Counted from the first letter of the stretch, positions 35,790 through 48,214 are shown. The stretch is DNA of 64,000 bases from Heliocidaris tuberculata (GCA_025618425.1 CM046847.1:7739033-7803032); one strand, 5' to 3'. Made by a program: numbers and translations. The notes: generated by a model from the letters alone, not told the origin.

Positions 35790-35954
35790 TTAATAGCGAT
35801 TTAAAGATTCACACTTTGTTTCTGCATTTAAACTTGTATTCAAAGACTACTATAGGGAGACAAGAAATGAAGTCTATAAGCTAATTGTCTTTACGTACAG
35901 GTTACTCTAGTAGAGGTTTCAATGAGAAACTCTGTTAAGGGGAAACAAAATCTG

Positions 35955-36060
35955 AGCCCTCTTGCATAAACAAGTTCCTTAATAAACGCAAGTCAGGAAA
36001 TTAAACACAACTTGATTTGCCACCAATCAGGCGCGTATTTGGGACTTGCGTTTAACTTTT
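35955..36060. mobile_element. foldback element FB2, copy 1
   Basis: aaacgcaagtcagg...gacttgcgttt arms with a loop carrying caccaatcaggcgcg. A degraded partner with the same strings in reverse orientation lies at 46808-46922. Confidence 0.55.
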
Positions 36061-36174
36061 TGATTGCTTTTAAGTTTTTTATTGCGATTAAATGCAAGCA
36101 GGGGCGTTGCTAGAGGGGGTGTGGGAGGGTGTCCCACCCCTCTGATCAAAACTGCTGTAGGCAAATGCACCACC

Positions 36175-36355
36175 TCTGTTGGCAAAAAAAAAAAAAGGAG
36201 AGGAAAAAAGGGAGAGGGAAGAGGAAAGAGAGAAGGAAAAGGAGAAAAGAGAAAGGAGAAGGAAAAAAGAAAAAAAAAAGAAAAAGGGAAAGGAAAATAA
36301 AATAGAAAAAAAGAAGTAAAGGAAAAGGTCAGGAAAGAGAAAGAAGGAAAAACTG
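36175..36355. repeat. purine-only tract
   Basis: About 170 bases almost entirely A and G (aaaaaagg, gagagg, gaaaagg) next to an eroded caggggcgttgctagaggg repeat at 36100-36130. Confidence 0.85.
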
Positions 36356-36421
36356 GCCAAATTTTTTGCTTAGAAAGTTAATATTCGGGCAAAAGGCATC
36401 CCCCTTCGGCAGTGGGATGCA

Positions 36422-36827
36422 ATACAATAAGAAATAAGAAAGTTATGAATTTTTGAAGTTGTAATCAATCAAACACAAATTGGCAACTCTGTGACGTATC
36501 TCGCGAGCTCCTCTTTATTTTGCCATTTACCACTAAAATCATTAATTTTCATTTCCTCTAAAGAAAATATTCAAACATGCACCTTAGATATAATCATTGC
36601 TCTTATATTTTTACACAAAACCTGTATGAAACAAATCTATTCCTTTGTCAGAAACAAAGAAAATGAAAATGTTCTAAATTTTATGTACTGCGCAAACAAG
36701 AGAGGAGCTCGCAAGATAGGTCATGGAGCTGCCAATTTATGTATGATTGATTACAACTTCAAAAATTCATAACTTTCTTATTTCTTATTGTATTTTGCTC
36801 AAACTTTCACTGATCGGTTTCTTCAAA
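36422..36827. mobile_element. family F2 element, second copy lacking its ends
   Basis: Contains gaaataagaaagttatgaat, gttgtaatcaatcaaac, the central stretch and the mirrored arm ending tttcactgatcgg. The outer 80-100 bases with the TTAA termini are missing on both sides. The open frame of 93 codons here is element sequence, not a gene. Confidence 0.75.
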
Positions 36828-37339
36828 TTTTCTCTAATGATTTTGCTGAAACTCTCAAAAAATTTTCTCATCAACTTGTTAGAACAGATTTAACGGCTAT
36901 TCAACCACAAGGAAAAAAAGGTAATACTCCCATAAAACAAATTCTTCCAGTTTCAATCAATTTTGACTGTCATAATCCTGCTGCGGCCTGTGTGGGTAGA
37001 TGTAAGTAGGCTTGGTTCATATGGGGGTGTTGCAAGGTGTAAAATAATCTCAAACATAATATCTAGGACGGACATGTACCGAATTGTCTACTGGATCTGA
37101 TATCTGCAAAGCAGGTGTTCTTCTTGATCTATTGTTATTGGAAATTCATGAAATTTGATCCTCTCCACCAATCTTTTAAGAAGTAATCAGTGTTTGTCAT
37201 CACAGTGTGGCTGTGTAATAATCTTATAGCAATAACAGTGAAATTGCCTCCAAGCATAGTGAGATATATATTTCCATTTGATAGTTTCTTGATAAACATG
37301 TTTTGTTGGTAAATGCAGTAGAAATAATATCATATCTAA

Positions 37340-37923
37340 TACCCCATTTATACTGCCGCCTAAGTTTAGGGTGCTCCTGGACTGCCCCAACTTAGACCGG
37401 TCCAAATCCATTTATACTGCCATTTATGACCGTCCAGCTGCGTGCGGGACCAACCTAAGTTGCCACGGTAACCTATTCCCCCTTCACACGTTCATCTCGC
37501 TTGCGTGACATACGATTCAGCTAGCTGGCTGCATCATCTTTTGCCATTTTTGGTTTCAATGGTAAATCTAGTTGAAAGTTTTGACAGCATGTCAAGAGTA
37601 CTCAAAATTGTGACATGACTCGAGATCGACTCATACTAGCCAGCTGCACTTCGCTGCATGCATCCAAAGTACAGCTCCATAGCGCGCACGCTATTTGTAA
37701 ACACATGTAACCCGGAAGCGGTATACAGTTTTCGGTTTACGCAGGGTCACGGAATCTAGACCGGCCTATATTAAAATCGCTGCAATTGTTTATATTGGAG
37801 TTTGAGCACCCCTGGTCCTGGACTGCCCTAACTTTGGAACACCCTGAATTCTTCTTACCCATTTGAATTAGACCATCCCTGGACCAGTCCTGGGATGGTC
37901 TGTCTCCTAGTATAAATGGGGTA
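37340..37923. mobile_element. inverted-terminal element (TACCCCATTTATACT ends)
   Basis: Left TACCCCATTTATACTG, right AGTATAAATGGGGTA, 584 bp. Subterminal gctcctggactgcccc recurs near the right end as tcctggactgccct. Superfamily unknown; a TA target is possible. Confidence 0.65.
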
Positions 37924-38139
37924 TAAGCTGTCATTGTAACTATTTTTTTCTTGACAAACAAACTATCCTGGAGGATTAAAAACATAATCTCCTTTTATAA
38001 TATTTGTGTCAACACATTAAATAAAGAAGTATGTGCTTTTGGAACATACTCAGTGTTAAAATAAGCTATATATGTTATATCATTATCATGCATGTTTATA
38101 TTACAAAGGGAGAAAAATATATACATGTAGATACAAAAA

Positions 38140-38400
38140 AGAAAGAAGAGAGAGAGAGAGAGAGGTAACATACAGAAGAAAAAGAAATAGAGTAAGTAAT
38201 CAGAAGAGTTATATGGATAGATGGGGGATATAATTTAGATAGGGATAAAGAGAGATATAGATAGATAAAAGAGGGATAGAGAGATATAGAGAGGTAGACT
38301 GACAGATAGATTTAGAGATGGTTAATGAGAGAGGTAGAGGTAAATAGATAAGTATAGAAAGAGAGAGAGGGAGAGAAAGAGAGAGAAAGAGATAGAGAGA
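38140..38400. repeat. degenerate GA/GATA purine-rich repeat
   Basis: Imperfect agag, gatag and atagag units. No gene. Confidence 0.85.
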
Positions 38401-38882
38401 CATGGTTGTGATTACATATACTCAGCAACACCAAACTGAAGCAAACTCGAGGGAAGAAGTTTAAAGATGCCTTTGGATATATCTCTGAAACCTTAGCTAG
38501 AGCCCTGGAAAAACAAATCCTCCCATCCTATTAACGATTACTCCATCGACAAGTTAAAGCCTGCCACGGAGAGAGACCCAGTTGCAAGGATTCGCTGAGA
38601 GCTATGGTCAAATCCCAAGTTCTGTGACATCCGCCCTGAAAGTAGGTTGAGATACACAGACATACACCAAAAGTTTGGGATAGTGACATGTATGTGACAT
38701 TTGAAAAAATTGTATTTTCTGTTTTAATTAGAATAAATAATAAAGGAGAATGAGTACATGTGTACTGGAGGCTCAGCTGTCACAGCTAGCTACATTTAGA
38801 ATACATCCGTGTGTTCACATTCTTATGAATACTGTGCTTCCTTGTATTTATTTGACTTGCTTGTTTGTGCATTTTTAAAAAA

Positions 38883-38962
38883 TTGTCTGTTTGGAGACAG
38901 AAGGGCATAAAGTCCCATCATTTGTGCAGAATTAACACCCTTCTGGCTCCAAACAGATGATT
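38883..38962. mobile_element. 80-bp hairpin family, isolated copy
   Basis: ttgtctgtttggagacagaa...gggcataa on the left and ttaacacccttctggctcc...aaacagatga on the right form a near-perfect hairpin, outside the 31-34 kb array. Confidence 0.7.
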
Positions 38963-39962
38963 CGTGAAAGGATCCTTTCAGCAACAGAAAGGAGATAAAT
39001 ATATTATAATTATAATGGGATTTTTTACGTGTAGACATGGAACAAGAGATTTTTTTTAAAAATTGTATTTTTCTGGACATATCAGTGAATATACAGGGAA
39101 GTGAACTTCTGATGTGCAGGCCAACAAAACAGTTGAAGATATCATATATTCATTCCAGATGCAAAATTAATGAATTCCAATAAAGTTCTCCTGATTTTTC
39201 CACGATTAAGGATGCAAGATCCTATTTTGTCTGAAGCAGATATTTTCCTGTTCTTCAAATATAAATTTATGCACATATCTGTTTGTATTTTGTCTGCCTT
39301 AGATGTAGATGTAGTGCAGACTCTGCAGTGCTAGTCTTCAGATTCAGACTTCTTTTGAATGTGGATTCTACTACTATAATCATTCAAGGATCTTTCCCTG
39401 CCTGTAAAATGTGATTTAATTAATGTCTTCTCGGATTGTTATCGCATCGCCGTGCACTAGGTTTATCCTCCAGACTAGTTGTGTATCATTGCAGATGAAA
39501 AAAAAAATTGTTCACAACTGTACTGCTCATTTTTATTCATCTCTCTGTATATACACCCTCAGGTGGGTGTAATGTGCGTGTATGTATACCATCGTATGTA
39601 AAGATATTGATTTTATGCAACTGTTAGGGTATAGTAGGGTACATTAAATAATAGAATGATAGATGTTCATTATATCAGTACCAGATGTTGGAAATACTTG
39701 TCCTTCTTTGGTTCATACCCATTCACCATCTCAAAAGAGCATTGAACTATCCTTGATGCAAAATTCAGTATGTATTAAATTTTGTTTATTGTCTATTTCT
39801 GCATGTACCTAAACTATTTGAAAGTAGAGCAATCATATCTTTTCTAAAGTCAAGATTTCACTCTCACATTGACTCTGCATTTTTTTCCTGGCAATGTATC
39901 CGTTAACAAAAGAAAGATTTGATCTAAAGCTGATTTTACACATTTAAACAACATATTACAGT

Positions 39963-40026
39963 TGTACATGTATGTGTATGTATGTACATGTATGTGTATG
40001 TATGTACATGTATGTAAATGTATGTG
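39963..40026. repeat. minisatellite based on TACATGTATGTG
   Basis: About 2.5 units of a 24-base motif (tacatgtatgtgtatgtatg). Confidence 0.85.
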
Positions 40027-40272
40027 TGAGTAACACTGATTGATACAAATTGCCTCTGTGCTGTGTCTGGATGGGTAGACTACATGCCAATCGAGTAGCC
40101 GGTGCTATACGCTCTGCCAGCTTTGAGACTTAATTACCTAGGGCATGCCGTCCCGTACCAGTGCTTCATGCGGTATTGATCGCATCATATTGTGCCATGA
40201 TCACAGGCCACTTGTATGCTCTCTTTGTGCTATAAAGACTATATACATGTAGCATTTTGTGCTGCCACAGTA

Positions 40273-40850
40273 ATAATAATAGGGGTCGGGGGAAGGGGTA
40301 TTGAGGTGCACTAATTGCATTATGGATTAGCGTTATGTAATAATTAACATAATGTGGCTCCTGTTTTTTTGTTGGCTGTTTTTTAGGTGAGAGTGTTTGT
40401 GATTTTTGTCCAAATATGGGATGTTATAGACTTATACATGTAGCATTTTGTTCTACCACTTTTAATGGTATTGAATAATGGAGGTATGTACATGTAAAGG
40501 GGAAAGGGGTATTGAGGTGCACAAATTGCATTATGGATTGTGTTATGTAATTATTAACTTCATGTGGCTCCTGTGTTTTTAAATGTTTTTAGGTAAGAAT
40601 GTTTATGATTTTTTGTCCAAATATGGGATGTTACAGACTTAAACATGTAGCATCCTATCACTTTTACTATAGGTATGCAGTAATGGAAGTATTGCAAAGG
40701 GGAAGGGGTATTTTGCTTAGATGTATACTAATAGCATTATGGATTGGTGTTATGTAATTAATATTATGTAAATTGTTGCTTCTGTTTTTGTGTGTGTGGG
40801 AATAAAGAGTCTTTCATGATTTTTGTCCAAATATGGGATTCAGAGGAAGG
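40273..40850. repeat. three-unit tandem array, about 210-bp period
   Basis: aaggggtattgaggtgca, attgcattatggatt, gttatgtaat and ttgtccaaatatggga recur in order at about 40283, 40505 and 40700, with increasing divergence. Confidence 0.8.
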
Positions 40851-41179
40851 GACTGGTAAAGGGCTTAATGAAAAGGTTGGATGATTTGTGATCCAGTGCC
40901 CTTTTGTCATCCATTCGGTGAAGTAAAATGCATGCTGTGTGGTTATATCAACATAGGTAATGAGCCCCCCCCTCCTTCTTTTTCTCCTCACCTGAAGAGA
41001 GAAAATGTGTGAAAGGGGACTGATTGCCAAAAACTATTCTGCTCTGTATATTTGGGGTTCCATGCAGATATATCATATCCAAAATATCAGCTTAAAACTT
41101 TTACTTGGGTATAAAGAGATCTTGCGAGGTTGAATACTGTAATTGAACTGTAAATAAAGGTCAATGTGACTTGTGAGCA

Positions 41180-41640
41180 TACAGGCGCGTAGCCAGGGGG
41201 TGGTGGGGGCAATCCCCCCCCCCAAAAAAAAATGCCAACTAAAAAAAAAAATTTAAAAAGGGAGAGTGAAAAAGCAGGGGGAAGTGAGAGAAAAAAGCCT
41301 ACAAAGTCGCTACGAGCAGTTATCTTTCTCAAAATTTGCTAAAACTTCAAAGTTTTCATGCTTGGCGTGGGAATGGATTAACTCCCACCTCCCTGCACCC
41401 ACCCCTGTTACATACAGTGCAGTATTGCGTCCAAATGATTGAAAAGCAGCCAGGGCGTCAAACTAACTTTCCACCTAAAAAAAAGGTGCTACGAACTGCT
41501 ATTTTTCTCGCAAATTTTCTCAAACGTCAGAGCTTTCGCGCTTCACACGGGAGGGGGGAAACTCCCTCTTCCCTGCACCCACCCCCCCCTGGAGAGCACG
41601 CTTTGCATGCTCACAACCGCCCCCCCTAAAATTCAATCCT
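41180..41640. repeat. degraded G/C-run repeat, two diverged halves
   Basis: Begins caggcgcgtagccaggggg and includes a C11A9 junction at 41213. A block with gctacga-c-g-tat, tttctc, aaatttt and ctccctgcacccacccc occurs twice (41307-41405 and 41488-41588). Family unknown. Confidence 0.55.
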
Positions 41641-41824
41641 GGTAACACGTGGTTATGAGCATACAACACATGCAAGCAAGTTAGAAAGTCCATAACTTTC
41701 TGCTTGAATTCCATACTTACCTCAATATGAAATCATTTTACCCCCAAAACTCCAATCCTTAATAACCTTGACATGTCACTGTTGTCCGCAATTTCAAAAC
41801 ACAAATTTCCCATAGAAGAGAGTT

Positions 41825-42150
41825 CATAATATCGAAAATGAATAGGGTTCATAATTCCAAACATTTGATGCATTACTCTGAAGGTTTTTTATTCCAAAGG
41901 TTCTTAATTCCAAAAATGAAATAGGGTTCATAATTCTGAAGGTTCGCAATTCCGAAAGTGCAGTAGAACCCTATATAACTTTTTGGAATTACGAACCTTC
42001 AGAAATATGAACCCTTTTTCATTTGTGGAATTATGAACTCTATTTCATTATCGGACGTACGAACCCTCGGAGTAACGAAACTTCATGAAATACAAAACTT
42101 TGGAAAAGTGAACCTTCGGAATCATGAACCTTCGGAAAAATGACCTTTAA
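41825..42150. repeat. cluster of direct and inverted GGTTCATAATTCCGAA words
   Basis: At least six copies of ttcataattcc-aaggtt in one sense (41828-41960), then the inverse word (ggaattacgaaccttc, ggaattatgaac, cggaatcatgaaccttcgg) to 42146. The two halves can pair. Noncoding. Confidence 0.75.
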
Positions 42151-42224
42151 CCAAATTTAGCAGGATAGTACAAGATCAACTCTAAGACAGTTTCTGTCTG
42201 GAGAAGTTGATCACCATAACTTAA

Positions 42225-42623
42225 AGATAAATTTGAGTTCTGGCCATGCAATTACATTGTGAAAGAAATTGTCTCAAAGCAATTGAAAAAGGTTGATTAT
42301 GTCTACAAGTGCATAAGAATTGTTGTATACTGTGAGGTTGTGGAATCATCAAAATGATGAGAATATATTTACCCAATCTTGCCGAAAAAGCACATGCAAT
42401 GCACACAGAAATGGGTGTATGGGACTGCATGCACATTGAGCTTTGATGTTCGGCCTAAACACTTCAGCTATTTCTCGTCATACTTCGCCATACATTTGAG
42501 GACATTTGAGGAGCAATCTTTTTGAGGGACATTTCTACTATGATGCTCTTCCAAACTGACATGAAAAGGAATGAGAAAGCTCACAAATGATTCTTTACGT
42601 TTCACAGAACTCAACCCATCTCT
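42225..42623 (+). mobile_element. TTAA-flanked MITE family F3, copy 4
   Basis: TTAA at 42221-42224 and 42624-42627. Left AGATAAATTTGAGTTCTGG; right (reverse complement) AGAGATGGGTTGAGTTCTG. Full length, 399 bp. Confidence 0.8.
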
Positions 42624-42857
42624 TTAAGATACCTTTAAATACATGTTCATTGAGCTGAGAGGGGGAGGAGAAACATATTCCACTTGAAAGGAAGTCTTTA
42701 AGAAGACTTGATTTCCTATCCAATGTAGAAATGTAATCATATCATCTCCCACTCGTAAAACTTTACCTTTAAAGCTTTTTCATGCAAATTAAAGAAAGTG
42801 ATGAATCTATTTTGAATTCATTAGATCCTAGTTAGAGAAAATATCATGAGTTGTGGT

Positions 42858-43245
42858 TAAGGCGGTGGTTTCTGACGCCATTTCCAATGCATGGGACTAT
42901 GATAATTTGTTTTGAACACCACAAATGGGCTTATTGATGGCTGAATTATATCCTGTATTACATACGCCTCAATGATTGAGTGGTGATGGAGACAGGAAAT
43001 TATTCAGTGTGGGTTTGATTATATAATTTAATGGCACTTTCTAGACAAATATAGTACATTGTCGAAAAGAATGTTAGTAAAGATGCTAGTTTCTGATATC
43101 ATTTCCTATGCATGGGACTATGATTATTTGTTTTGAACACCACAGACTGGCTTATTCATGGCTGAAATATATCCTGTATTTATAATTACGCCTCAACAAT
43201 TGAGTGGTGCAGACAGGAAATTATTCAATGTGGGTTTGATTGAGT
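42858..43245. repeat. two-unit tandem duplication, about 218-bp period
   Basis: The block catgggactatgat, tttgttttgaacaccaca, atatcctgtatt, gagtggtg and gacaggaaattattca occurs at 42858-43020 and 43077-43242. Confidence 0.85.
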
Positions 43246-43501
43246 TGATAGCACTTTCAAGAAAAAAAAAACCTGCTAAATGATTCTCAAAAAAACATGT
43301 TGACTTTTTTACATTTTTATGCTAGATTGAAGATAAAAAGCATTGTAAATTCATATCATTTTGTAATCTAATCACAATTAGAGTTTTAAATGTGAGCCAT
43401 GTTTACTGGTTTTTTAATTATAATTTAATTTGTGAGAAATGCTATTCACCTTGCACTGTACGACACTCTGACATGTGCTCCAGCAACCGTATTATTGCTC
43501 T

Positions 43502-43734
43502 GGGGTGGTATTCTGAGATTTATTTTATCTTGATTTTAGTGAAGAGATTTTAATTGTCATAACAAATTTCAAATTGCAACATTTCATTGGTGATTGCACA
43601 GATGAATTCCACGTACGCAGCCACTTTTGCGCAGGCATTAACCAATGATGCGCCATTATAAGCGTACATTTTGTTATGACAATTAAAATTATTTCACTAA
43701 AATCAAGATAAAATAAATCTCAGAATACCACCCC
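43502..43734. mobile_element. foldback element FB3 with CCAAT loop
   Basis: ggggtggtattctgag...tttattttatcttgatttta arms with a nearly perfect mirror at 43680-43734. The loop includes ttaaccaatgatgcgcc. About 233 bp. Confidence 0.8.
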
Positions 43735-43743
43735 TGGCCTTCA

Positions 43744-43832
43744 TTTCGTCAAAGAGATAGGGTTAGAGTTAGGCTTGCAATTGGATTTTAGGTTAGATTT
43801 AGGGTTAGGATTAGGGTTAGGTATAGTGTCTA
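43744..43832. repeat. telomere-like TTAGGG-rich stretch
   Basis: Degenerate units around tttagggttaggattaggg (43797-43815) with looser copies either side. A weaker ggttgggttaagggcaaggg stretch lies at 44053-44072. Confidence 0.55.
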
Positions 43833-44286
43833 GGTTTAGAATTTGGTTTTGACACAGAGCAAATTTCTCAGAAGCATGAATGCATGTGACATACAACCGC
43901 ACTGTGCATACCGTTACAGTATATCCACCATGAGCTGTTTGTCATGACTAATCTTACTTACATTTTTCCTTCCAGTCATTGATAATTGTATGATAGTAGA
44001 GTGCTATCCAACATTTGCTCTGGTGTCAGTTCTTCTGGGCTATTTGATTTTAGGTTGGGTTAAGGGCAAGGGTTATAAGGTTAAGTTAGTTTAGAGTTGA
44101 AGTGAGGAAGTGTTATGAATTGATAGCAGAACATTCGTCCTACAATGGTGTGCAGTTATTCTCCATCTTCTTTCCCTCCCTACAGAAAAATTGTAAGACT
44201 TATGAGTATCATGTTCATGAGTACTGAATATTCAGTTTATATGTTTGCTTTTGAGATCTCATGAAAAATAATAATCATGCATTAAT

Positions 44287-44456
44287 TGGCCCGAATTCAT
44301 GAAAGAGGTTTATTTCAAACTATGGTTTAAACCTTCATAAGCGTAGTACGCGTGCCGTTGTGTATGTCCTCTTGTCCAATGGGCGGACAGTAATGCGCTT
44401 ATGTACGCTTATTGATGCTAAATTTAGACCATGGTTTAAAATAAACCTTGGGCCAT
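44287..44456. mobile_element. foldback element FB4, copy 1
   Basis: gaattcatgaaagaggttta...ctatggtttaaacc mirrored by accatggtttaaaataaacc. The loop has tgtccaatgggcggac. A related, longer copy is at 62287-62492. Confidence 0.65.
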
Positions 44457-45411
44457 TATGTATAGAGTCTCACTAACCGTAGGATTGATAAAGACAAAGT
44501 CTTGTATTGTAGCCTAGAGCATAATAATGCTCAACTACAAAGGGAGACGTGTACACGGTAGAGCAGAGTAATAACTAGATAGGGAGACGTGTACAAGGTC
44601 TAGAGACTTGATGAGTCACATTAATCAAATTGATGAGGCTTATAGCCATTAGACTCCGCTTTCATCGTCGGCATAACGTATGCAGCTTATGATCAGCAAT
44701 GTGTGTGTTTCCGGGGAAAGCTAGTTAATGATGAGATCATGCAGCTATCAATGTGAATTTATCTATAACAGGTTGATTGGACATACTGAGTATAATGTTA
44801 CGCGTGGATCGATGAAATGATTGTATTTTAGGGGCACATTGGCAGAGGTCAGAGGCCTCTAGGTAAAAGTTTGAGGCAAATGCCACTCTAGAATTTAAAT
44901 GTTGTGCTATCAGTACATGTTTTGATTGAGAATATTTCTCTCTCTGAAACAGAAACGAGTACGCATGTACATCCTTTCTGAAACAAAATGGGTGGCCTCT
45001 CAAGGTGGTTAACTACAAGTGACTGAGAAAAAAAATGAAAAAAAGAAGGAAGCAACTACAAAACTGTGAATTTCATGCATTAACTGAAAATTTGGTTTTC
45101 ACTGTCACCCCATCTCATCTCATTCTTCATTGCATTGATGGTGACTGTAAAGCAATTCTTTGATTATTCTGCTTGTGATAAGCTAATCATTTGTGCATAA
45201 CATGTATGCCTGCATGTACATTGTAGAGATGTTCATGAACAGTGTACATAACCTTGTGCATTTCTGCTTCCTACTCTATGCACATGCAAATAATTTTCCT
45301 TTCTTCATTGAAATTGTAATTTGTAGGAGGGGGGAGGAGGGTCATTTATGTACCTTACGTGTACATGGGTAAGTCAGCAGGTAGGGGTCATTTATATACC
45401 TTACGTGTAAG

Positions 45412-45972
45412 TTAGCAACCCAATGTTTGTTTGTTTGTTGGTTGGTTTTTTTTTCGGGGGGGGGGGGGGGGGGGAGGTTGTAATGAAAGCCATTTCAATA
45501 ATCTCCCCTAAGCTGACTGTATGTATTTATGTACATGTAGACATGTACGGGCATAAATGCTTGAATGTGGAATATATTTAGATGCTAGATGAGTGACATA
45601 AATTGCACACTCTAGTGCACTTGTACTAATATGCGACTATCATTGGCATTTTCTTACCAAATAAATCAATTTCACATGAGTCACAGGTGTTTCAAGTGCT
45701 TGTAAGCCAGTAAAAGCAACCCAATATCTGTTGTTTTTTTTTAAATTGTAATTAAAGCTATTTCAGTACATCTCCCCCAAACATACTGTGTGTATAAAGA
45801 TATACATGTACAGGCATAAATGCTTGAATGTGGTTTATATTTAGACAATAGATGAGCGATATACAAGTAAATTGCACACTCTAGTGTAATTGTGGTAATA
45901 TGCGAATATCATTGGCGTTTTCTTACCAAATAAATCAATTTCACATGAGTCACAGGTGTTTCAAGTGCTTAT
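45412..45972. repeat. two-unit tandem duplication, about 302-bp period
   Basis: Unit A 45412-45697 and unit B 45714-45972 share ggcataaatgcttgaatg, attgcacactctagtg and accaaataaatcaatttcac. Unit A carries a G run of about 19 bases at 45457. Confidence 0.85.
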
Positions 45973-46807
45973 TAAGCCTTGCAAAATCCTTTTAAGTGCT
46001 TACTACATGTCATCACCTGTGTCCATATTTGATGTAGTAAATGAGATCAATTAATTTGATTTACTTGGTGGAAGTGTTACAGAGAGCATAATTGGTGTGT
46101 GTGTGTGTGTGGAGGTTGGGGGTGGGGTTGATGGAATGGGAGTGTGATTGTAGAAGTATAGGAGTGTCAGTCATTTGATGCAAACAGCTTTATGCGTGAT
46201 TGTCAATATTGGTTGAATTAAAACAAATATAACCTGATGTAAAGTGTAAAGTGGCATGTTGACTATATGGGGGAAAAATTTAATGTATGTTGGATGCCTA
46301 AATTTGAGGACTGAAATACATATACAGTGCCCTCAATACACCATGCATACAAGATATGCAACACATGTACTAATTAATTTTCATTCAGCACTGAAAGGAA
46401 TGTCAAAAGATATGTTGTGCGTTAATTATACAACAATTTTTTTCTTTCAACAATATGCTTGCATGCATTTTGTTCCCTACCTGAACTGAATGAAGGTTGG
46501 TGATCTGGTATAATATACCATTTAAAGTGAAGCTTGAGTATTTGCAGTGAACTATATTTTGAGGGAGAGTTTAAAAAAAATTGTGAATTCTGTTATCATG
46601 TAGTTATCTTTAAGTAATGGTATATATGTAGTTTAGACCTGCCAGATTTTGACAAAATATTTTAAAAATGCAGAAAACCACTATACACCAAAAAACAACG
46701 TACAAACAAAAGAAAAAAAGAGAGAGAGAGAGAAAAATATACGAACACATGGAACAAAGTATAATGGCCTAGCAGGCTGCCAACATACTTGGCCTGGGCT
46801 GTCTTGC

Positions 46808-46922
46808 GTAATAAGTTGCGTTTAAACGAAACACAAAAACTCAAATGCAAGTCCCAAATATTTGATCCTGATTTTGTTGAAAATCAAGTTGCGTTTTATT
46901 TTTTTAGTTCCGTTTAATTGTA
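46808..46922. mobile_element. foldback element FB2, degraded copy
   Basis: Shares gcaagtcccaaata, aatcaagttgcg and the taagttgcgtttaa end with 35955-36060 in opposite orientation. Loop pairing is eroded. Confidence 0.4.
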
Positions 46923-47922
46923 AGACTTTATACTTAATTTTTCATCAGAATCAGATACTACATGCTTGATACTGATCTGTTGGATTCTGTAACAATTTGT
47001 TTTTTTATACCAGAACCAGAGATTGCCTGTAATTTGATAGCATTCACAAAATCCACACCGGAGGCTTTTTACTTATAATTTAAGCATAAAGCACTTTAAG
47101 TTTCTAAAGGCTTTATATAAGTATTACTGTGGTCTTAGAATGCAATTACAACTCTGTTGAAGATAAATCACTCCCAACTCCCAAACGAGTAGTCTACCCA
47201 GTTGCTATTTTGGTTCTTCCACGAGGTTGGGGCAAAAATTATGACGATGTCCATGTAATGCTGGTATGAGGTCTTCAATTGCACATGGTAGATGAAATCA
47301 TCTGTTGAAGATTTTTATGCAATGATTATGTATAGTAGTGCCCAGCCAGAATCATTCCTGTTTCAGTTGGTACTCTTTGAAAAGCTTTGCTTAAAATGAA
47401 TTTCTTTTTTACCACTGTTACGTGGACATCACATTTATATAACATTACGTACAATTTTGGTCTGCTTTATTGATTAACCATGTAGCTAGGGTTCTTCTCA
47501 ACATAAGTGGCTATGCTTTTTATGCTGAACTCAATTTTAGCAAACATATTGTCTCACTTCTGTTATGTCACAAAAATTGCTCCAACCCTCTGGAATGACC
47601 CATTTTAGAGCAGCACATTCTATTAATCCAACAATCACTGATAATTAAATTCTACTGGGTATCCATCTCTACACCTGTGTAAGGAGAAGCAATTTTGATT
47701 AAATAGGAAGTTAATATGTGCTTGATCTTAGTGTATCCAGTAAAGTGTTTATACCACTTGACTATGGCACAAATGTAAATAATGTATCTTCTAGATTGAG
47801 TTTTAAAAAAAAAAATAGACTTCAGAAACTCCTGCATTGTTCTCATCATCAACTGATACTTTCAAAATTCTTAGGCTGAAAAATAATCCTGCATATATAG
47901 GAATATAGGAATGTCTACATGT

Positions 47923-48214
47923 AATAATAATAATTATAATAGCTACATTTATATCGCGCACATATCCATCCCAGAGGATGCTGAAGGCACCTACAAAGTA
48001 CTACCATTAGCCTTGCTTTAGCCCAGCTGCCCTAAGGTACTGAAAGCATTCAAGGAATAAATTCCTAACATGTACCCATTTACTACACCTGGGTGGAGAG
48101 TGGCAAATGTAGATTAATATCTTGCCAAAGGACATTATTGCCTCGGCGGGACTTGAACAGCGAACCATGTGGTCCACAGTCCCATGTCGTTTCCACTGGA
48201 CCATGACACCTTGT
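47923..48214 (-). mobile_element. tRNA-derived SINE, second copy
   Basis: Minus-strand A-box-like TGGTCCAGTGGAAA (48190-48205) and B-box-like GTTCAAGTCCC (about 48146-48160), then body and an ATT-rich tail at 47923-47935. The body shares caaatgtagattaat and cttgccaaagga with the copy at 22203. Confidence 0.75.

Noticed and set aside
36491..36772. 93-codon frame at 36.5 kb
   Set aside because: It is the central part of the F2 element, whose other copy (10282-10837) does not preserve the frame.
38424..38535. Short protein-like stretch (LSNTKLKQTRGKKF, ISETLARALEKQILPSY)
   Set aside because: Only about 37 codons to a stop, a weak acceptor and no partner exon. It could be a transposon relic but is too short to call.
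7741..43735. CRISPR array or prokaryotic operon signals
   Set aside because: The repeats are tandem arrays or foldbacks without regular spacers, and the coding exons have spliceosomal introns; this is animal nuclear DNA.
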